Assembly: GCF_026626305.1 (NCBI RefSeq)
Contig: NZ_JAPNUE010000001.1
Coordinates: 558,001 to 622,000 of the forward strand
Length of the DNA: 64,000 nt
Origin: Frigidibacter sp. RF13
GTDB lineage: Bacteria > Pseudomonadota > Alphaproteobacteria > Rhodobacterales > Rhodobacteraceae
Direction of reading: 5' to 3'
In this document: positions 16,975-26,434 of the stretch, piece by piece
Position numbering within the stretch: the stretch's first letter is position 1
How the letters are laid out: every line of letters begins with the position of its first letter
Made by a program: the position numbers and the translations under genes
Notes under the pieces: generated by a model
What the model was told of the DNA's origin: nothing
Database searches by the model: none
The model's input: only the letters and a program-made list of their open reading frames with translations

Positions 16975-18416
16975 GCCTCGCCCCCCGGCCAGGTTTCGAG
17001 CTTTCCGGCAACCGTATATTCGCCCCCCGTTGCGGCAATCTCATCCAGCGACCGGATCGCGCCTTCATGCCCGCCAAGCGCCACATAGGCGTCGCGCGGC
17101 AGGGTGAATTCCAGGGGCGCGACCAGCGCGGGCGTCGGCACATAGCCGAACGCGCCCCTGGGCAGGCGGGTCACATCGACCATGAACGTGATGCCGCCGC
17201 CCGGCCAGACATAGCAGGGCGCGCCGCCGGCGGTCAGCCGCGTCTCGCGGCCCTGTACCGAACGGGTCAGGCGCACGGGGTTCTTGGTGACACCCGCACG
17301 AAGCGAGCCACCTGCCCCGCCCATGAAAAGAACGGTGCAGAGCGAGGGTTCGCAATTCTCGTCGATCAGCCGGACGGTCGCCTGCAGGTTTTCCGGCAGC
17401 GGCTGGCGGACCGGTTGCAGCGCCTCGTCCAGCACGTAGTAGGCATATTCCTCGCCGGTGGTGGAGACCATGAGGAGTGTGAGCCCCGCCCGCGCGCCAC
17501 GCTTGCCGTCCCAGGGCCCGAGGATTTCCAATGGGTCGGTGATGCGGGTTCCGCCCCAGCCGAGCCCGGGCTCAGAGACGCGGAAATAGCGCCCGGGGGT
17601 GGACTTGTGGCCCTTGACCTTGATGCCGGTCGGCTGCCAGCCCAGCACCTTGCCCGCCTGATGTTCCGAGACAACGCCGGTGATATGGTCGTCGACCACG
17701 ACGACCTCATCGACCAACCCCTGCCATTGCGCCGCGAACATGCCGATGGTCGCCGAGCCACAGCCGACACGCATCCGATGTTCTTCCTTGCCGTCCACGA
17801 CCGGCGCGCGCCCCGCCTGGACGATGACGGTCGAACCGCCATCAATGGTCAAGGTCACCGCCTCGCCATTGCAAAGCGCCAGCATCGACGCGCAGGTCAC
17901 CCGGCCCTCAGGCTTCGTGCCGCCGGTCAGATGATGGACACCGCCAAGCGACAGCATCTGGCTGCCATATTCGGCGGTCGTCACATGACCCACGGGCTCG
18001 CCCTCGGCCCGCACGACGGCGCCCTCGGGGCCAAGGAACCGGTCAGTGTCGATCTTCACCTTGACGCCGCAATAGGAAAAGATCGCCTCGGTCACCACGG
18101 TGACCATGTCGGCCCCCTCGACCTGCGTGGAGACGATGAAGGGCGCCGGCTTGTAATCAGGGTAGGTCGTGCCCGCGCCGATCCCGGTGACGAATGCATC
18201 GGCGGGGCGGATGACCTCGCCGTCCCAAGCCGGGCCGGCGAAGGGCACGATCCGCCCGCCCTGTTCCAGTGTCTTCGACAGGATCGTCACCGGATCGCAG
18301 CGCACGATCCGGCCGCGGTCATTGGCATAGCGGTCGCAGGCGCCGGTCTGGCCGGGGGCGATGTAGCACATCACCGGGCAGGCATCGCAGCGGATCTTTT
18401 CCCGGTCCTGGGTCAT
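16971..18416 (-). CDS. 6-Hydroxynicotinate reductase-like iron-sulfur protein
   Basis: This 481-residue protein resembles proteins annotated as 6-hydroxynicotinate reductase (Hnr of Eubacterium barkeri), which reduces 6-hydroxynicotinate to 1,4,5,6-tetrahydro-6-oxonicotinate and is reported to carry FeS clusters and covalently bound flavin. The N-terminus has a cysteine cluster, RCDACPVMC (C10, C13, C17), then C27 and C40, likely ligands of an FeS cluster. A GCGSAT motif at residues 218-223 resembles ApbE flavinylation sites. It overlaps the fused hydroxylase gene and the UPF0280 gene by four bases each. The family name is from memory; the actual ring substrate in this organism is unproven. 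Confidence 0.72.
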   Translation of the reverse strand: MTQDREKIRCDACPVMCYIAPGQTGACDRYANDRGRIVRCDPVTILSKTLEQGGRIVPFAGPAWDGEVIRPADAFVTGIGAGTTYPDYKPAPFIVSTQVEGADMVTVVTEAIFSYCGVKVKIDTDRFLGPEGAVVRAEGEPVGHVTTAEYGSQMLSLGGVHHLTGGTKPEGRVTCASMLALCNGEAVTLTIDGGSTVIVQAGRAPVVDGKEEHRMRVGCGSATIGMFAAQWQGLVDEVVVVDDHITGVVSEHQAGKVLGWQPTGIKVKGHKSTPGRYFRVSEPGLGWGGTRITDPLEILGPWDGKRGARAGLTLLMVSTTGEEYAYYVLDEALQPVRQPLPENLQATVRLIDENCEPSLCTVLFMGGAGGSLRAGVTKNPVRLTRSVQGRETRLTAGGAPCYVWPGGGITFMVDVTRLPRGAFGYVPTPALVAPLEFTLPRDAYVALGGHEGAIRSLDEIAATGGEYTVAGKLETWPGGEA

Positions 18417-21103
18417 GGTGCATCCCCGCGAATGGCGGCGAGAAGACGGTGAGGAAGAACCGGCAGCCGGGTGATCGTGGCGCCGGTCGCATGGCGGATC
18501 GCATTGAGGATCGCGGGCGCGGTCGGAATGAGCACATGCTCACCCAGCCCCTTCGCGCCGAACGGGCCTTCGGGATGGGGCACCTCGATGATCAGGCTTT
18601 CGATCGGGGGCACGTCGCCGATGGTGGGAATGAGGTAGTCGTGCAGGTTCTCGGTGCGGCCGGGGATGTAATCCTCCATCAGCGCCATGCCGATGCCCTG
18701 GGCGATGCCGCCCTCGATCTGGCCTTCGACCAGCGTCGGGTTGATGGCGCGACCGACGTCATGTGCGGCAGTGATCTTCAGAAGCTTCACCGTGCCAAGG
18801 GCCATGTCGACAGAAAGTTCGACGATCTGGGCGCCATAGCCGTAGACGGCATAGGGTTTGCCCTGGCCTTTCGCGTCCAGTGCCGTCGTCGGCGGGTCGT
18901 AACTTTCCTCGGCCGAGAGCACACAGCCCTGCGCATCGGCGGGAAGGCGGGCAAGATCGATCGCGCTGCCGTTCGCGCGGATCGTCGCGCCGTCGAGCGT
19001 CAGCGCGGCGCCGTCCCCCCAGTTGCCCAGCCTCAGGATCGCCGCGCGCAGCGCCCGCCCTGCCGCTTCGGCCGCGCGGCCCGTCACATAGGTCTGGCGC
19101 GAGGCCGATGTCTTGCCCGCATCCGGCGACAGTGCCGTGTCGGGGCCGACGAGGGTGAAGCAGCCGACCGGCAGGCCCAAGGCCTCGGCGGCGATCTGGG
19201 TGATGACAGTGTTTGCACCCTGGCCGATGTCGGTCGCGCCCTGGTGCAGCACCAGCCGGCCATCGGCCGTCAGGCCGATGCGGATGGTCGAAGGGTTCGG
19301 CAGCGAGGTATTGCCGCAGCCGTACCAGCAGCTGGCAATCCCGACGCCGCGCCGGACGCTTGGACTCTGCGCCGCGGCCGCGTCGGTCAGCGCGCGAGCC
19401 CAGTGCGGCCGCAAAGCGTCGAGGCATTGAAGAATGCCCACGCCCTCCAGCACCTGCCCCGTCGCACTCACGTCGCCGTCGCGGTAGGCGTTCTTCAGCC
19501 GGAACTCCAGCCGGTCGATGCCCGCCTTTTCGGCCAGCCGGTCATAGAGCGTCTCCTGCATCACCGCCGCCTGTGGCACGCCAAAGCCGCGGAAGGCACC
19601 GGCGACCGGCCCGTGCGTGTGGATCGCCCGCGCCCGCGCCCGGACATGCGGCGTCCGGTAGGGGCCGGTCGCATGGACCGGGACGCGGTTCGCCACCGTC
19701 GGACCCCAGCTGGAATAGGCGCCGGTGTTGAAGATCCCGTCGAAATCCATGGCCGTCACCCGACCCTCGGCGTCACAACCGATCCGCGCCTGCATGCGCG
19801 CCGGATGGCGCTTGGTGGTCGAGACCATGCTTTCCGCCCGGCTGTAGACCATCCGGCAGGGCCGCCCGGTCTTCAGCGTCACAAGGCCCAGCAGCGGCTG
19901 CAGCGAGACATCGAGCTTCGAGCCGAACCCGCCGCCGACGGCGGAGGCGATGATGCGCACCCGCTCGGGCGGCAGGCCAAGGATCGCCGCCGTATCGTCG
20001 CGGTCCATATAGGGCGCCTGGGTGCAGGCGCGGACGACGAGGGTCTCGTCCTCCATCCAGGCCGCGCCCGCCTCGGGTTCGATATAGGCATGTTCGACGA
20101 AGGCGGTCTCGAACGCACCCTCGACGATGTGGGCGGATGCGGCCAGCGCGACCTCGGCCCCGCCCTGTTCCACGAAGCCCTGGATCAGCAGGTTGCCCGG
20201 CCGGCCGGCATGCAGAAGTCCGCCCGCCATCGCCGCCTCGGGATCGGTCAGAGCCGGGCGTTCGGCCCATTCCACCGGAAAGCCCGACAGGTCCGGCTCG
20301 GTCCCGTCTTCCTCGAAGGCAACCAGCGCCACCGCCTCGCCGCGAAACCGCGCCAGGCCCTCTGCCAGCGCCGGCTGGTCGGCGAAGGCGGGAATGACGC
20401 CGAAGGCGTTGCGGCCAGGAATATCAGCGGCGGTGAAGACATCAGCCACACCCCGCCGCGCGGCCTGCCAGGCGGCGATGTCACCGAAGCGGAAGGCGGC
20501 ATGGGCATGGGGCGACCGCACGGCCCTCACCACCAGCCCGCCCTTCTGCCAGAGGTCGGCGCCAAACAGATCGCGCCCCGCGACCTTTTCCACCCCGTCC
20601 AGTCGCTGGATGCGGGCGCCGACCCCGCCCTGAACCTGATCCGGGACCGCGCCGCCCTGCCCCGCCGCAACCACGGCCGCGATGATCTTGCGATAGCCCG
20701 TGCAGCGGCAAAGAACCCCGCCCAGCGCTTCCTCGACCTCGGCCGCATCCGGCGCGGACCGCGTCTCAAGCAGGGCCGCCGCCGCCATCAGCATGCCCGG
20801 CGTACAGATGCCGCACTGCGCCGCGCCATGGGCGAGGAAGGCCGCCCGCAGCCGAGTCAGGATCGGGCTGTCCGCCTCGATCGTCAGGACCTCGGCTCCC
20901 AAGACCTGCGCGGCCGGCGTCAGGCAGGCGCAGACCGGCGCCCCGTCGACAAGGACCGTGCAGGCCCCGCAGTCGCCTGCATCGCAGCCGACCTTGGTGC
21001 CGACAAGCCCACATTCCTCGCGCAAGACCTCCGACAGCCGCCGGGTCGGGGCCACATCGACCGACCGGCGCGTGCCATTAAGGATGAAGCGGACTTCAGC
21101 CAT
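18413..21103 (-). CDS. Xanthine-dehydrogenase-family hydroxylase, fused [2Fe-2S] and molybdopterin subunit
   Basis: In this 896-residue protein, residues 1-150 form the two-cluster [2Fe-2S] domain: C40, C45, C48, C60 in the plant-type site and C97, C100, C132, C134 in the second. The rest is the molybdenum-cofactor domain of the aldehyde oxidase/xanthine dehydrogenase family, with [19 protein letters not shown] and the C-terminal [10 protein letters not shown] holding the catalytic Glu. Such enzymes hydroxylate carbons next to ring nitrogen using water. In most homologues the FeS and Mo parts are separate genes or all three domains are fused; here only FAD is separate. The FAD gene overlaps it by eight bases upstream. 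Substrate unknown: nicotinate, a purine or another azaarene. Confidence 0.9.
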   Translation of the reverse strand: MAEVRFILNGTRRSVDVAPTRRLSEVLREECGLVGTKVGCDAGDCGACTVLVDGAPVCACLTPAAQVLGAEVLTIEADSPILTRLRAAFLAHGAAQCGICTPGMLMAAAALLETRSAPDAAEVEEALGGVLCRCTGYRKIIAAVVAAGQGGAVPDQVQGGVGARIQRLDGVEKVAGRDLFGADLWQKGGLVVRAVRSPHAHAAFRFGDIAAWQAARRGVADVFTAADIPGRNAFGVIPAFADQPALAEGLARFRGEAVALVAFEEDGTEPDLSGFPVEWAERPALTDPEAAMAGGLLHAGRPGNLLIQGFVEQGGAEVALAASAHIVEGAFETAFVEHAYIEPEAGAAWMEDETLVVRACTQAPYMDRDDTAAILGLPPERVRIIASAVGGGFGSKLDVSLQPLLGLVTLKTGRPCRMVYSRAESMVSTTKRHPARMQARIGCDAEGRVTAMDFDGIFNTGAYSSWGPTVANRVPVHATGPYRTPHVRARARAIHTHGPVAGAFRGFGVPQAAVMQETLYDRLAEKAGIDRLEFRLKNAYRDGDVSATGQVLEGVGILQCLDALRPHWARALTDAAAAQSPSVRRGVGIASCWYGCGNTSLPNPSTIRIGLTADGRLVLHQGATDIGQGANTVITQIAAEALGLPVGCFTLVGPDTALSPDAGKTSASRQTYVTGRAAEAAGRALRAAILRLGNWGDGAALTLDGATIRANGSAIDLARLPADAQGCVLSAEESYDPPTTALDAKGQGKPYAVYGYGAQIVELSVDMALGTVKLLKITAAHDVGRAINPTLVEGQIEGGIAQGIGMALMEDYIPGRTENLHDYLIPTIGDVPPIESLIIEVPHPEGPFGAKGLGEHVLIPTAPAILNAIRHATGATITRLPVLPHRLLAAIRGDAP

Positions 21104-21950
21104 CCGCCCCTCCCGCGAGCGCCGTCACGGCCCGCCGCACCAGTTCCGCCGCCGCCACCGCCCGGTAGGCGGCACTCGCCCGCACATCGCCGATGGGTGC
21201 CAGCGCCGCGGCCACATCCGCGTCGCGGACAAGGCCCGTAGCGTCCTCCAGCGATGCGCCTTCCAGCGCCGCCTCAACCGCCGTCAACCGCCGCGCCACC
21301 GGCGAACAGGCCCCGACCGCGATCCGCGCCAACGCCACGCGCCCCTCGCGCTCCAGAAGCCGGACCGCGATCGCTGCGATGGAAATCACCAGATATTTCC
21401 GCGCCCCCAGCTTCAAGAACGTCGACCGCCCCATCAGCGCCGCGCGCGGGATATGCACGGCAACCAGTATCTCGCCCGGCGCCAGCGCCGTCTGGCGCGG
21501 ACCGGCGATGAAATCCTCAAGCGCCAGGCGCCGAATCCCATCCTGTGACGCCAGCTCGACCTCAGCCTCCAGCGCCAGCAGCGGCGGCAGGCCATCGGCG
21601 GCAGGCGAGGCATTGCACAGGTTCCCGCCGATCGTGCCCGCATTCTGAATCTGCCGCCCGCCAACCTCGCGCGCCGCTGCCTGCAGGGCGGCGAGCGCCG
21701 GTGGCAGCGTCGCGGCGGCAAGTGCCGCCCATGTCGTGCCTGCACCGATGCGCAGGCCCTCCCGGTCAAGCCTCAGGCCGGACAGGTCCTCCATGCCGGT
21801 GATATCCAGTATGCGGCCGCTCAATGCGCGCCGGTTCGTGGCCGGATAGAGGTCTGTCCCTCCTGCCAGCAAAGTCCAGCCGCCGCCCGCCAGAAGCGCG
21901 AGCGCGCCGGCAAGGCTTTCGGGCCGTTCATATGCCGCCTCGGCCGCCAT
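21096..21950 (-). CDS. FAD-binding subunit of xanthine-dehydrogenase-family hydroxylase
   Basis: This 284-residue protein has the CoxM/XdhB flavin motifs [10 protein letters not shown] near residue 33 and [21 protein letters not shown] near residue 98, which bind FAD, followed by the C-terminal CO-dehydrogenase flavoprotein domain. I chose ATG 21950 because a GGGGGAGGGG site precedes it; the frame can be read 14 codons further to a TTG lying inside the operator-like palindrome, which is less likely. It passes electrons from the FeS domain of its partner to the final acceptor. It is the first gene of the six-gene operon, divergent from the MarR gene. Confidence 0.9.
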   Translation of the reverse strand: MAAEAAYERPESLAGALALLAGGGWTLLAGGTDLYPATNRRALSGRILDITGMEDLSGLRLDREGLRIGAGTTWAALAAATLPPALAALQAAAREVGGRQIQNAGTIGGNLCNASPAADGLPPLLALEAEVELASQDGIRRLALEDFIAGPRQTALAPGEILVAVHIPRAALMGRSTFLKLGARKYLVISIAAIAVRLLEREGRVALARIAVGACSPVARRLTAVEAALEGASLEDATGLVRDADVAAALAPIGDVRASAAYRAVAAAELVRRAVTALAGGADG

Positions 21951-21982
21951 CCGCTCAGCCCCTCCCCCGGGCCCCGGATCGT

Positions 21983-21992
21983 TTGCATGCAA
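21983..21992. promoter_or_regulatory. Candidate MarR operator, site 1
   Basis: TTGCATGCAA is the core of the 12-bp perfect palindrome TTTGCATGCAAA. It lies 33 bases upstream of the hydroxylase FAD-subunit start in the divergent region. It shares TTGC-NN-GCAA with site 2 at 22070-22079. Assignment to the adjacent MarR regulator is inference. Confidence 0.5.
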
Positions 21993-22069
21993 ATTATCCT
22001 GCGCGCGACCCGTTCTTCTGTCAACGCCCGACTGGCGCAGGCTTCAATCCATCCTCGCCCGCGGAACGC

Positions 22070-22079
22070 TTGCGCGCAA
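22070..22079. promoter_or_regulatory. Candidate MarR operator, site 2
   Basis: TTGCGCGCAA, within the palindrome CTTGCGCGCAAG (22069-22080), ends 25 bases before the marR start. Same half-sites and spacing as site 1. The position suits autoregulation. Confidence 0.5.
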
Positions 22080-22104
22080 GAGCGGGACGGATTATGCCCC
22101 TGCC

Positions 22105-22524
22105 ATGGCGACGGGCAAAAGCTACATCCTCGACGACCAGATCGGGTTCGTGCTGCGCCGCGTGACCCAGCGCCATCTTGCGATCTTCACCGATGCGATT
22201 CCCGAAGTCACCACAACCCAGTTCGCGGCCCTTGCCAAACTGGCAGAGATGGGTCCCCTGTCGCAGAACCTTCTCGGCCGCCTGACCGCGATGGATGCCG
22301 CAACCATCAAGGGCGTCGTCGACCGGCTGCGCAAACAGGACCTCATTGAAACCACCGCCGATCCCGACGACCGCCGCCGCCTGACCGTCAGCCTGACCGA
22401 AGCGGGCCGCGCGCTTTTCGAGCGCGTTTTGCCCGCGGCCCACGCGATCACTGCCCGCACCCTCGCGCCGCTGAGCGACGAGGAACGCCAGGCCCTGCAG
22501 GCCATCCTTCTCAAACTCGCTTGA
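22105..22524 (+). CDS. MarR-family transcriptional regulator
   Basis: This 139-residue winged-helix regulator has the MarR recognition region MDAATIKGVVDRLRKQDLIE and wing DPDDRRRLTVSLTEAG. Proteins of this family usually repress a divergent catabolic operon and release DNA when they bind a phenolic or heterocyclic ligand. Here it is divergent from the hydroxylase/reductase operon, with two matching palindromes in between. No strong ribosome-binding site precedes ATG 22105, consistent with low expression. Confidence 0.92.
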   Translation: MATGKSYILDDQIGFVLRRVTQRHLAIFTDAIPEVTTTQFAALAKLAEMGPLSQNLLGRLTAMDAATIKGVVDRLRKQDLIETTADPDDRRRLTVSLTEAGRALFERVLPAAHAITARTLAPLSDEERQALQAILLKLA

Positions 22525-22525
22525 G

Positions 22526-22542
22526 ACCCGCGAAAAGCGGGT
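22526..22542 (+). terminator. Hairpin just after marR
   Basis: ACCCGC-GAAAA-GCGGGT starts two bases after the marR stop. The stem is 6 bp and there is no T-run, so it is a weak or Rho-assisted 3' end at best. Confidence 0.35.
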
Positions 22543-22641
22543 GACGGGCCAGTTGCATCTGGCATAAGATTTCGCCCGACGGGTCTGGAAAAGCGCCGTG
22601 TCCCGACGATATTGTGAATATGTTTAACATGAGGGAGCCCG

Positions 22642-23712
22642 ATGGCCGACTTCAACGCCCAGATCCTCGAAAGCCAGAAGCAGGTCGCCGAGGCCCAGTC
22701 GAAAATCTCCGACCTGACCGCGCGGATCGATGCGGCACGCAGCAGTGCCGCGAACGGTCAGGCAATCGACATCGCCAATGCGACGCTTGAGGATGTGCAC
22801 AAGCATGTCGATGTGATGAACGCCAATATCGCCGAGCTGATCATGGGGCTTGACGATGTGACGGCAGGCTTTTCCAAGGATTTCGACGCGATGCGCTCGA
22901 AGACCGGGTGGGAAAGCTTCATCGGCATCTTCTCCTCGGCCAAATCGGAATCGCTCCGGCAGGAACGGCTGCGTACGGCGAGTGTCGATGAAAAGCTGCA
23001 GGACCTGATCGCCAAATCCGACACGATCGTGAAGCTACTGGAAAACCAGCTGGCGACGCTGAACGAACATAAGGCGCGGGTGGAAAAGAACCTGACCGAG
23101 ACGCTGACCGACCGCGAAACGACGGTTGGGGAGCTGGAACAGGTGCGCGCGATGCTGCAGGGGATGGACCCCAAGATCATCGAGCTGGAAAACAAGATTT
23201 CGGTGGAAACCGACGCCGCCGCCCGCACGCGGCTGGAAAGCGATCTGGCGGAACTGAACAAGCAGCACAACGCGCTGGTGCAGGAAGAACAGGTCAAGGT
23301 CGCGAAATCCCAGACGCTGGAACGCTATATCGAAACCGGCAAGACCTGGGTGGACAGCCTGCAGAACCAGGCGGCGACCCAGATGGTGCTGATCAACAAG
23401 CTGCAGACGGACACCAAGCAGCGCGTCGTCCTTTATGACGCGCTGACCAAGTCCTTGAAGACCGCCCAGCAGCAGGACGTGGCCCACCGGATAAACGAGA
23501 TCGGTGTGGAGACCGACAAGGAAGCGCAGGCGGCGATGGCCGCCATCGGCGCAGCCACCAACGACCGGATGGCCGACATGCTGGAACGCCACGAGGGCGA
23601 CATTGTCTTTGCCCGCAAGGTGCTGGAGGAAAAGGCCAAGGCCGACGAACGCTTCGCCCGCCGCTTCCAGGCGATTGTCGAGAAGCACGACAAGAACCTG
23701 TATGGTGGGTGA
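22642..23712 (+). CDS. Coiled-coil protein of unknown function
   Basis: This 356-residue protein is almost entirely heptad-rich, charged helix with no signal peptide or membrane span. Long coiled coils run from about residue 5 to 35 and from 120 to 240. The C-terminal part (KQRVVLYDALTKSLKTAQQ, then KAKADERFARRF) looks like a conserved helical domain. It vaguely recalls TelA-type toxic-anion-resistance proteins, but I do not see a definite match. A good GAGGGAG site precedes ATG 22642. It is the first gene of a block leading to a AAA+ ATPase and is followed after three bases by the next gene, which points to a structural or scaffold role. Confidence 0.8.
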   Translation: MADFNAQILESQKQVAEAQSKISDLTARIDAARSSAANGQAIDIANATLEDVHKHVDVMNANIAELIMGLDDVTAGFSKDFDAMRSKTGWESFIGIFSSAKSESLRQERLRTASVDEKLQDLIAKSDTIVKLLENQLATLNEHKARVEKNLTETLTDRETTVGELEQVRAMLQGMDPKIIELENKISVETDAAARTRLESDLAELNKQHNALVQEEQVKVAKSQTLERYIETGKTWVDSLQNQAATQMVLINKLQTDTKQRVVLYDALTKSLKTAQQQDVAHRINEIGVETDKEAQAAMAAIGAATNDRMADMLERHEGDIVFARKVLEEKAKADERFARRFQAIVEKHDKNLYGG

Positions 23713-23715
23713 TCC

Positions 23716-24837
23716 GTGCCCGAAACGGACCTGACCGATGACCACAAGCTCCTGACCGACGATCTCGCCGCGCGGCGCTATTTCCGCAAGTTCGACCGCA
23801 TCACCCAGATGATGACCGGGGCGGCGGGGGCGATGCGCGGCGATGGCGGGCTTTCGGCCCTCGATCAGGAGGTGCTGGAAGGCTACGCGCGCGCCATTGC
23901 CTCGACCTTCAAGGCGCTGTCGATGAAGTACCTCGTGTCGGGGCGGCTGAAATCCGGCGCGCGGCATCTGACCATCGATTTTCACGAAAGCGGCTTTCCG
24001 GTCTTTCAGGAGATCGTGACGCTGGCCAATGACGCGGCGCAGGCCGCCACACATCTGAAGTCGCTGCCCGATCCCGACCGACTGAAGGACGAGATGATAA
24101 AGATCATCATCTCCGAACGCCGCCCGCCGGTCGAACTGCAGTATGCCATGTCGCAACGTCTCTATTTCCAGCGTTTGGCAGAAGGCGGACTCTTCTTCGC
24201 CCAGATGCACCCCGAAGCACGCTGGACCGGTGATCAGCCGAACGGCAGGCGGCGCTTCCTTATCCATTGGGCGGTCTATGACAGCCAGCTGAACGTGCCG
24301 GTCGTCTATCTGATGGACTGCGACGACAGCGGGCGGCGGGCGCTGCCGAAAGATGAGGGCCGCTGGCCCGCCGCGCAGGCGCATCTTCTGGCGCAATCGG
24401 TGGGCGGGCTGAAGCTCCTGACCATCGCCAAGGGCTTCGACACCGACTTTCCCGACCTTCACCCCAAGCGGCTCCGCCGTTTCTTCCTCGGGCCGATGTA
24501 TTCCTCGGCCTATACCTTGCAGACCGGCCCGATCCGCGACGTGCTGCTGGAAGCGAAAGCCAGCGAGGGCGACGACTGGGCGCTTGCCTGGACAGTCGAG
24601 GAACTGGAAAGCGAGCGGACCGAGGTCGAGAACGGCTGGTTTTCCAAGGCCGAGCGCGAAGTCTTCCGCCTCGATCCGCTGACCGGCGGGCCCGATCAGG
24701 GCGCAAGCCGGATCGTCCGCAACATGGTGTTGCCGGAACGGGTCTTCCAGTCGCTGGCCGAGAAGGACCCGACCGGTTTTCGCGCTGTCCGAAAGTATGT
24801 GGCCAACCGGCAGGGAAAGATACTCTCGCATGACTGA
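23716..24837 (+). CDS. Unrecognised cytoplasmic protein (possibly DUF6638-type)
   Basis: This 373-residue soluble protein starts with GTG three bases after the coiled-coil gene. No catalytic motif is evident. Visible segments are KALSMKYLVSGRLKSGARHLTIDFHESG near residue 70, a β-rich middle (RRFLIHWAVYDSQLNVPVVYLMDCDDSG) and a mixed C-terminal domain. I have a weak recollection of similar Rhodobacterales proteins labelled DUF6638. The close spacing suggests it works with the coiled-coil protein and the downstream AAA+ ATPase. Confidence 0.78.
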   Translation: MPETDLTDDHKLLTDDLAARRYFRKFDRITQMMTGAAGAMRGDGGLSALDQEVLEGYARAIASTFKALSMKYLVSGRLKSGARHLTIDFHESGFPVFQEIVTLANDAAQAATHLKSLPDPDRLKDEMIKIIISERRPPVELQYAMSQRLYFQRLAEGGLFFAQMHPEARWTGDQPNGRRRFLIHWAVYDSQLNVPVVYLMDCDDSGRRALPKDEGRWPAAQAHLLAQSVGGLKLLTIAKGFDTDFPDLHPKRLRRFFLGPMYSSAYTLQTGPIRDVLLEAKASEGDDWALAWTVEELESERTEVENGWFSKAEREVFRLDPLTGGPDQGASRIVRNMVLPERVFQSLAEKDPTGFRAVRKYVANRQGKILSHD

Positions 24838-26398
24838 GATGCCGCAGGAGAAGCCGCGGCGACCCGTCGTTGGCCTGCCGGATATTTTGGGAATTGCGGC
24901 CGGATTAACGCTGCTGTTCTTCCTGGTGGCCCGCCATCATCGTTATTTTCCGGACGATACTTTCATCACCCTTCGCTATGCGCGGAACCTGGCGGAACAC
25001 GGCCAGCTTGCCTGGAATCTGGGCGAGCTGACCGAAGGCTATTCGAGTGCTCTGCATGTCCTGATGCTTGCTGGGATGATCAGCACAGGCATGGCCCCGG
25101 AAAGCGCCGCTTTTGCGCTGGCGACCGGATCGACCCTTCTTTTGCTTTTCATTGGTTTTTGCACCGCCCGGCTTATCCTTCGAGAGCCAAAGGATGCTTC
25201 GCTTCGCAGCCTCTGCTGGGTTGCATTCGCCGCGACACCCGCACTCGCCGTCTGGACCGCGGGCGGTCTCGAGACCATGCTGAATGCCGCACTCATGAGT
25301 GGCGGGCTTTATTTCGTCCTGAGACTGAGCCTCGACAGATCAAGGATTCTCCATGCCTGCATCGCCGGGACCCTGTTTTCTCTCGCCATCCTGACACGGC
25401 AGGACAACGCGCCGGTGATTGCAGCAGTGGCGCTGGTGACGCTGCTTGTTCCTGGCTGGGGGCGCGGCAGACGTTTGCTGATTGCAACCATCCTCGCCGG
25501 ACTTCCTGCGGGAGTTGCGCTGGTCCATATGGCGGTGCGCCTGTCCGTATATGGGCTGGCTTTTCCGCTGCCGTTTTACGCGAAGACCGGTCTGCCGCTG
25601 TCTCTGCGCCTGAGCAATAGCCTTGAGTTCATGGCGTCTGACCTCATCTGGCTTCCTATCCTCGTGACCGGTATCGCGGCGGCTTTGGTCCTGGTTCGTC
25701 GATCTGCAAGTTTTGCGACGCTCATAGGCGCCATCTCGCTGTTGTCTCAGCTGATTTTCGTCACTTGGGCTGGTGGAGACCATATGCTTGCGGGACGACT
25801 GATCATCACCACCGTCTATTCGTCCCTCATCCTCATTTTAGAGCTTTGCAGAATTCAACCGCGCAGAATTGGCCTGGCATTTTCCACCGTCGCGGTGGCG
25901 GCAACGCTGCTTTCCGCTGGCACGCTGCGAACAAACATGACTGACGGCGCGGGCGCCATTGGCAAGATGGTTGCCAATCACATCGAAAAGAACTGGCCAG
26001 CTGGCAGCGTGATCGCACTCCACACCGCCGGCTCGACGCCGTTCTTTGCAAGCGACATGGTCTATATCGATATGCTGGGGCTCAATGACCCGCATATCGC
26101 GACCCGATCGGACATTCCTCTGATAACGGCCTATCAGCATTTCCCGGGTCACGCGAAGGGTGACGGCGCCTACGTCCTGTCGCGCAGGCCTGATTTCATC
26201 ATTTCGGGTCTGGCCGAAGGCTCGCCGGTCGAAGAAAAATGGTTCCTCTCGGACGTTGAATTGGCCCAATCTCCCGAATTCGCACGCTGCTACAGACGCG
26301 AAACCGCCGAGATTGCCTACGACCGCAGCAGGATCACGCTGCTTTCGGACAATCCCTACCCCCTGATCTTCACCTACTACCGGCGCATCTGCGGCTGA
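24830..26398 (+). CDS. GT-C glycosyltransferase-like integral membrane protein
   Basis: This 522-residue protein has about ten to eleven hydrophobic spans. After TM1 it carries PDDTFITLRYARNLAEHG followed by a Gly-Glu-x-x-EGYSS segment, the acidic first-loop pattern of polyprenyl-phosphate-sugar-dependent GT-C transferases such as ArnT/AftB-like enzymes. A soluble periplasmic C-terminal domain begins near residue 370. It would move a sugar from a lipid carrier to an envelope acceptor. The ATG at 24830 overlaps the preceding stop by eight bases; a second ATG at 24839 is possible. Base composition is visibly less GC-rich than the genes on both sides, which suggests it was inserted into this block. 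Confidence 0.78.
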   Translation: MTEMPQEKPRRPVVGLPDILGIAAGLTLLFFLVARHHRYFPDDTFITLRYARNLAEHGQLAWNLGELTEGYSSALHVLMLAGMISTGMAPESAAFALATGSTLLLLFIGFCTARLILREPKDASLRSLCWVAFAATPALAVWTAGGLETMLNAALMSGGLYFVLRLSLDRSRILHACIAGTLFSLAILTRQDNAPVIAAVALVTLLVPGWGRGRRLLIATILAGLPAGVALVHMAVRLSVYGLAFPLPFYAKTGLPLSLRLSNSLEFMASDLIWLPILVTGIAAALVLVRRSASFATLIGAISLLSQLIFVTWAGGDHMLAGRLIITTVYSSLILILELCRIQPRRIGLAFSTVAVAATLLSAGTLRTNMTDGAGAIGKMVANHIEKNWPAGSVIALHTAGSTPFFASDMVYIDMLGLNDPHIATRSDIPLITAYQHFPGHAKGDGAYVLSRRPDFIISGLAEGSPVEEKWFLSDVELAQSPEFARCYRRETAEIAYDRSRITLLSDNPYPLIFTYYRRICG

Positions 26399-26434
26399 TC
26401 TGCAGGGCCCGATCGCATCGAGAAGGACGAGACC

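Noticed and set aside
16767..18452. 561-codon open frame on the + strand
   Set aside because: It is antisense to the reductase-like and UPF0280 genes, composition is shadow-like and no ribosome-binding site is seen.
18269..21241. 990-codon open frame on the + strand
   Set aside because: It is antisense to the fused molybdenum hydroxylase with its eight Cys ligands and Mo motifs. The + frame gives Arg/His/Asp-rich sequence with no domain, a usual shadow in high-GC DNA.
22642..23712. Calling the coiled-coil gene telA (tellurite/toxic anion resistance)
   Set aside because: Only general coiled-coil similarity is visible; the specific TelA segments could not be matched by eye.
23035..24831. 598-codon open frame on the - strand
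   Set aside because: It is antisense to the coiled-coil and unknown genes; the + strand genes have consistent codon bias, coupling and helical periodicity.
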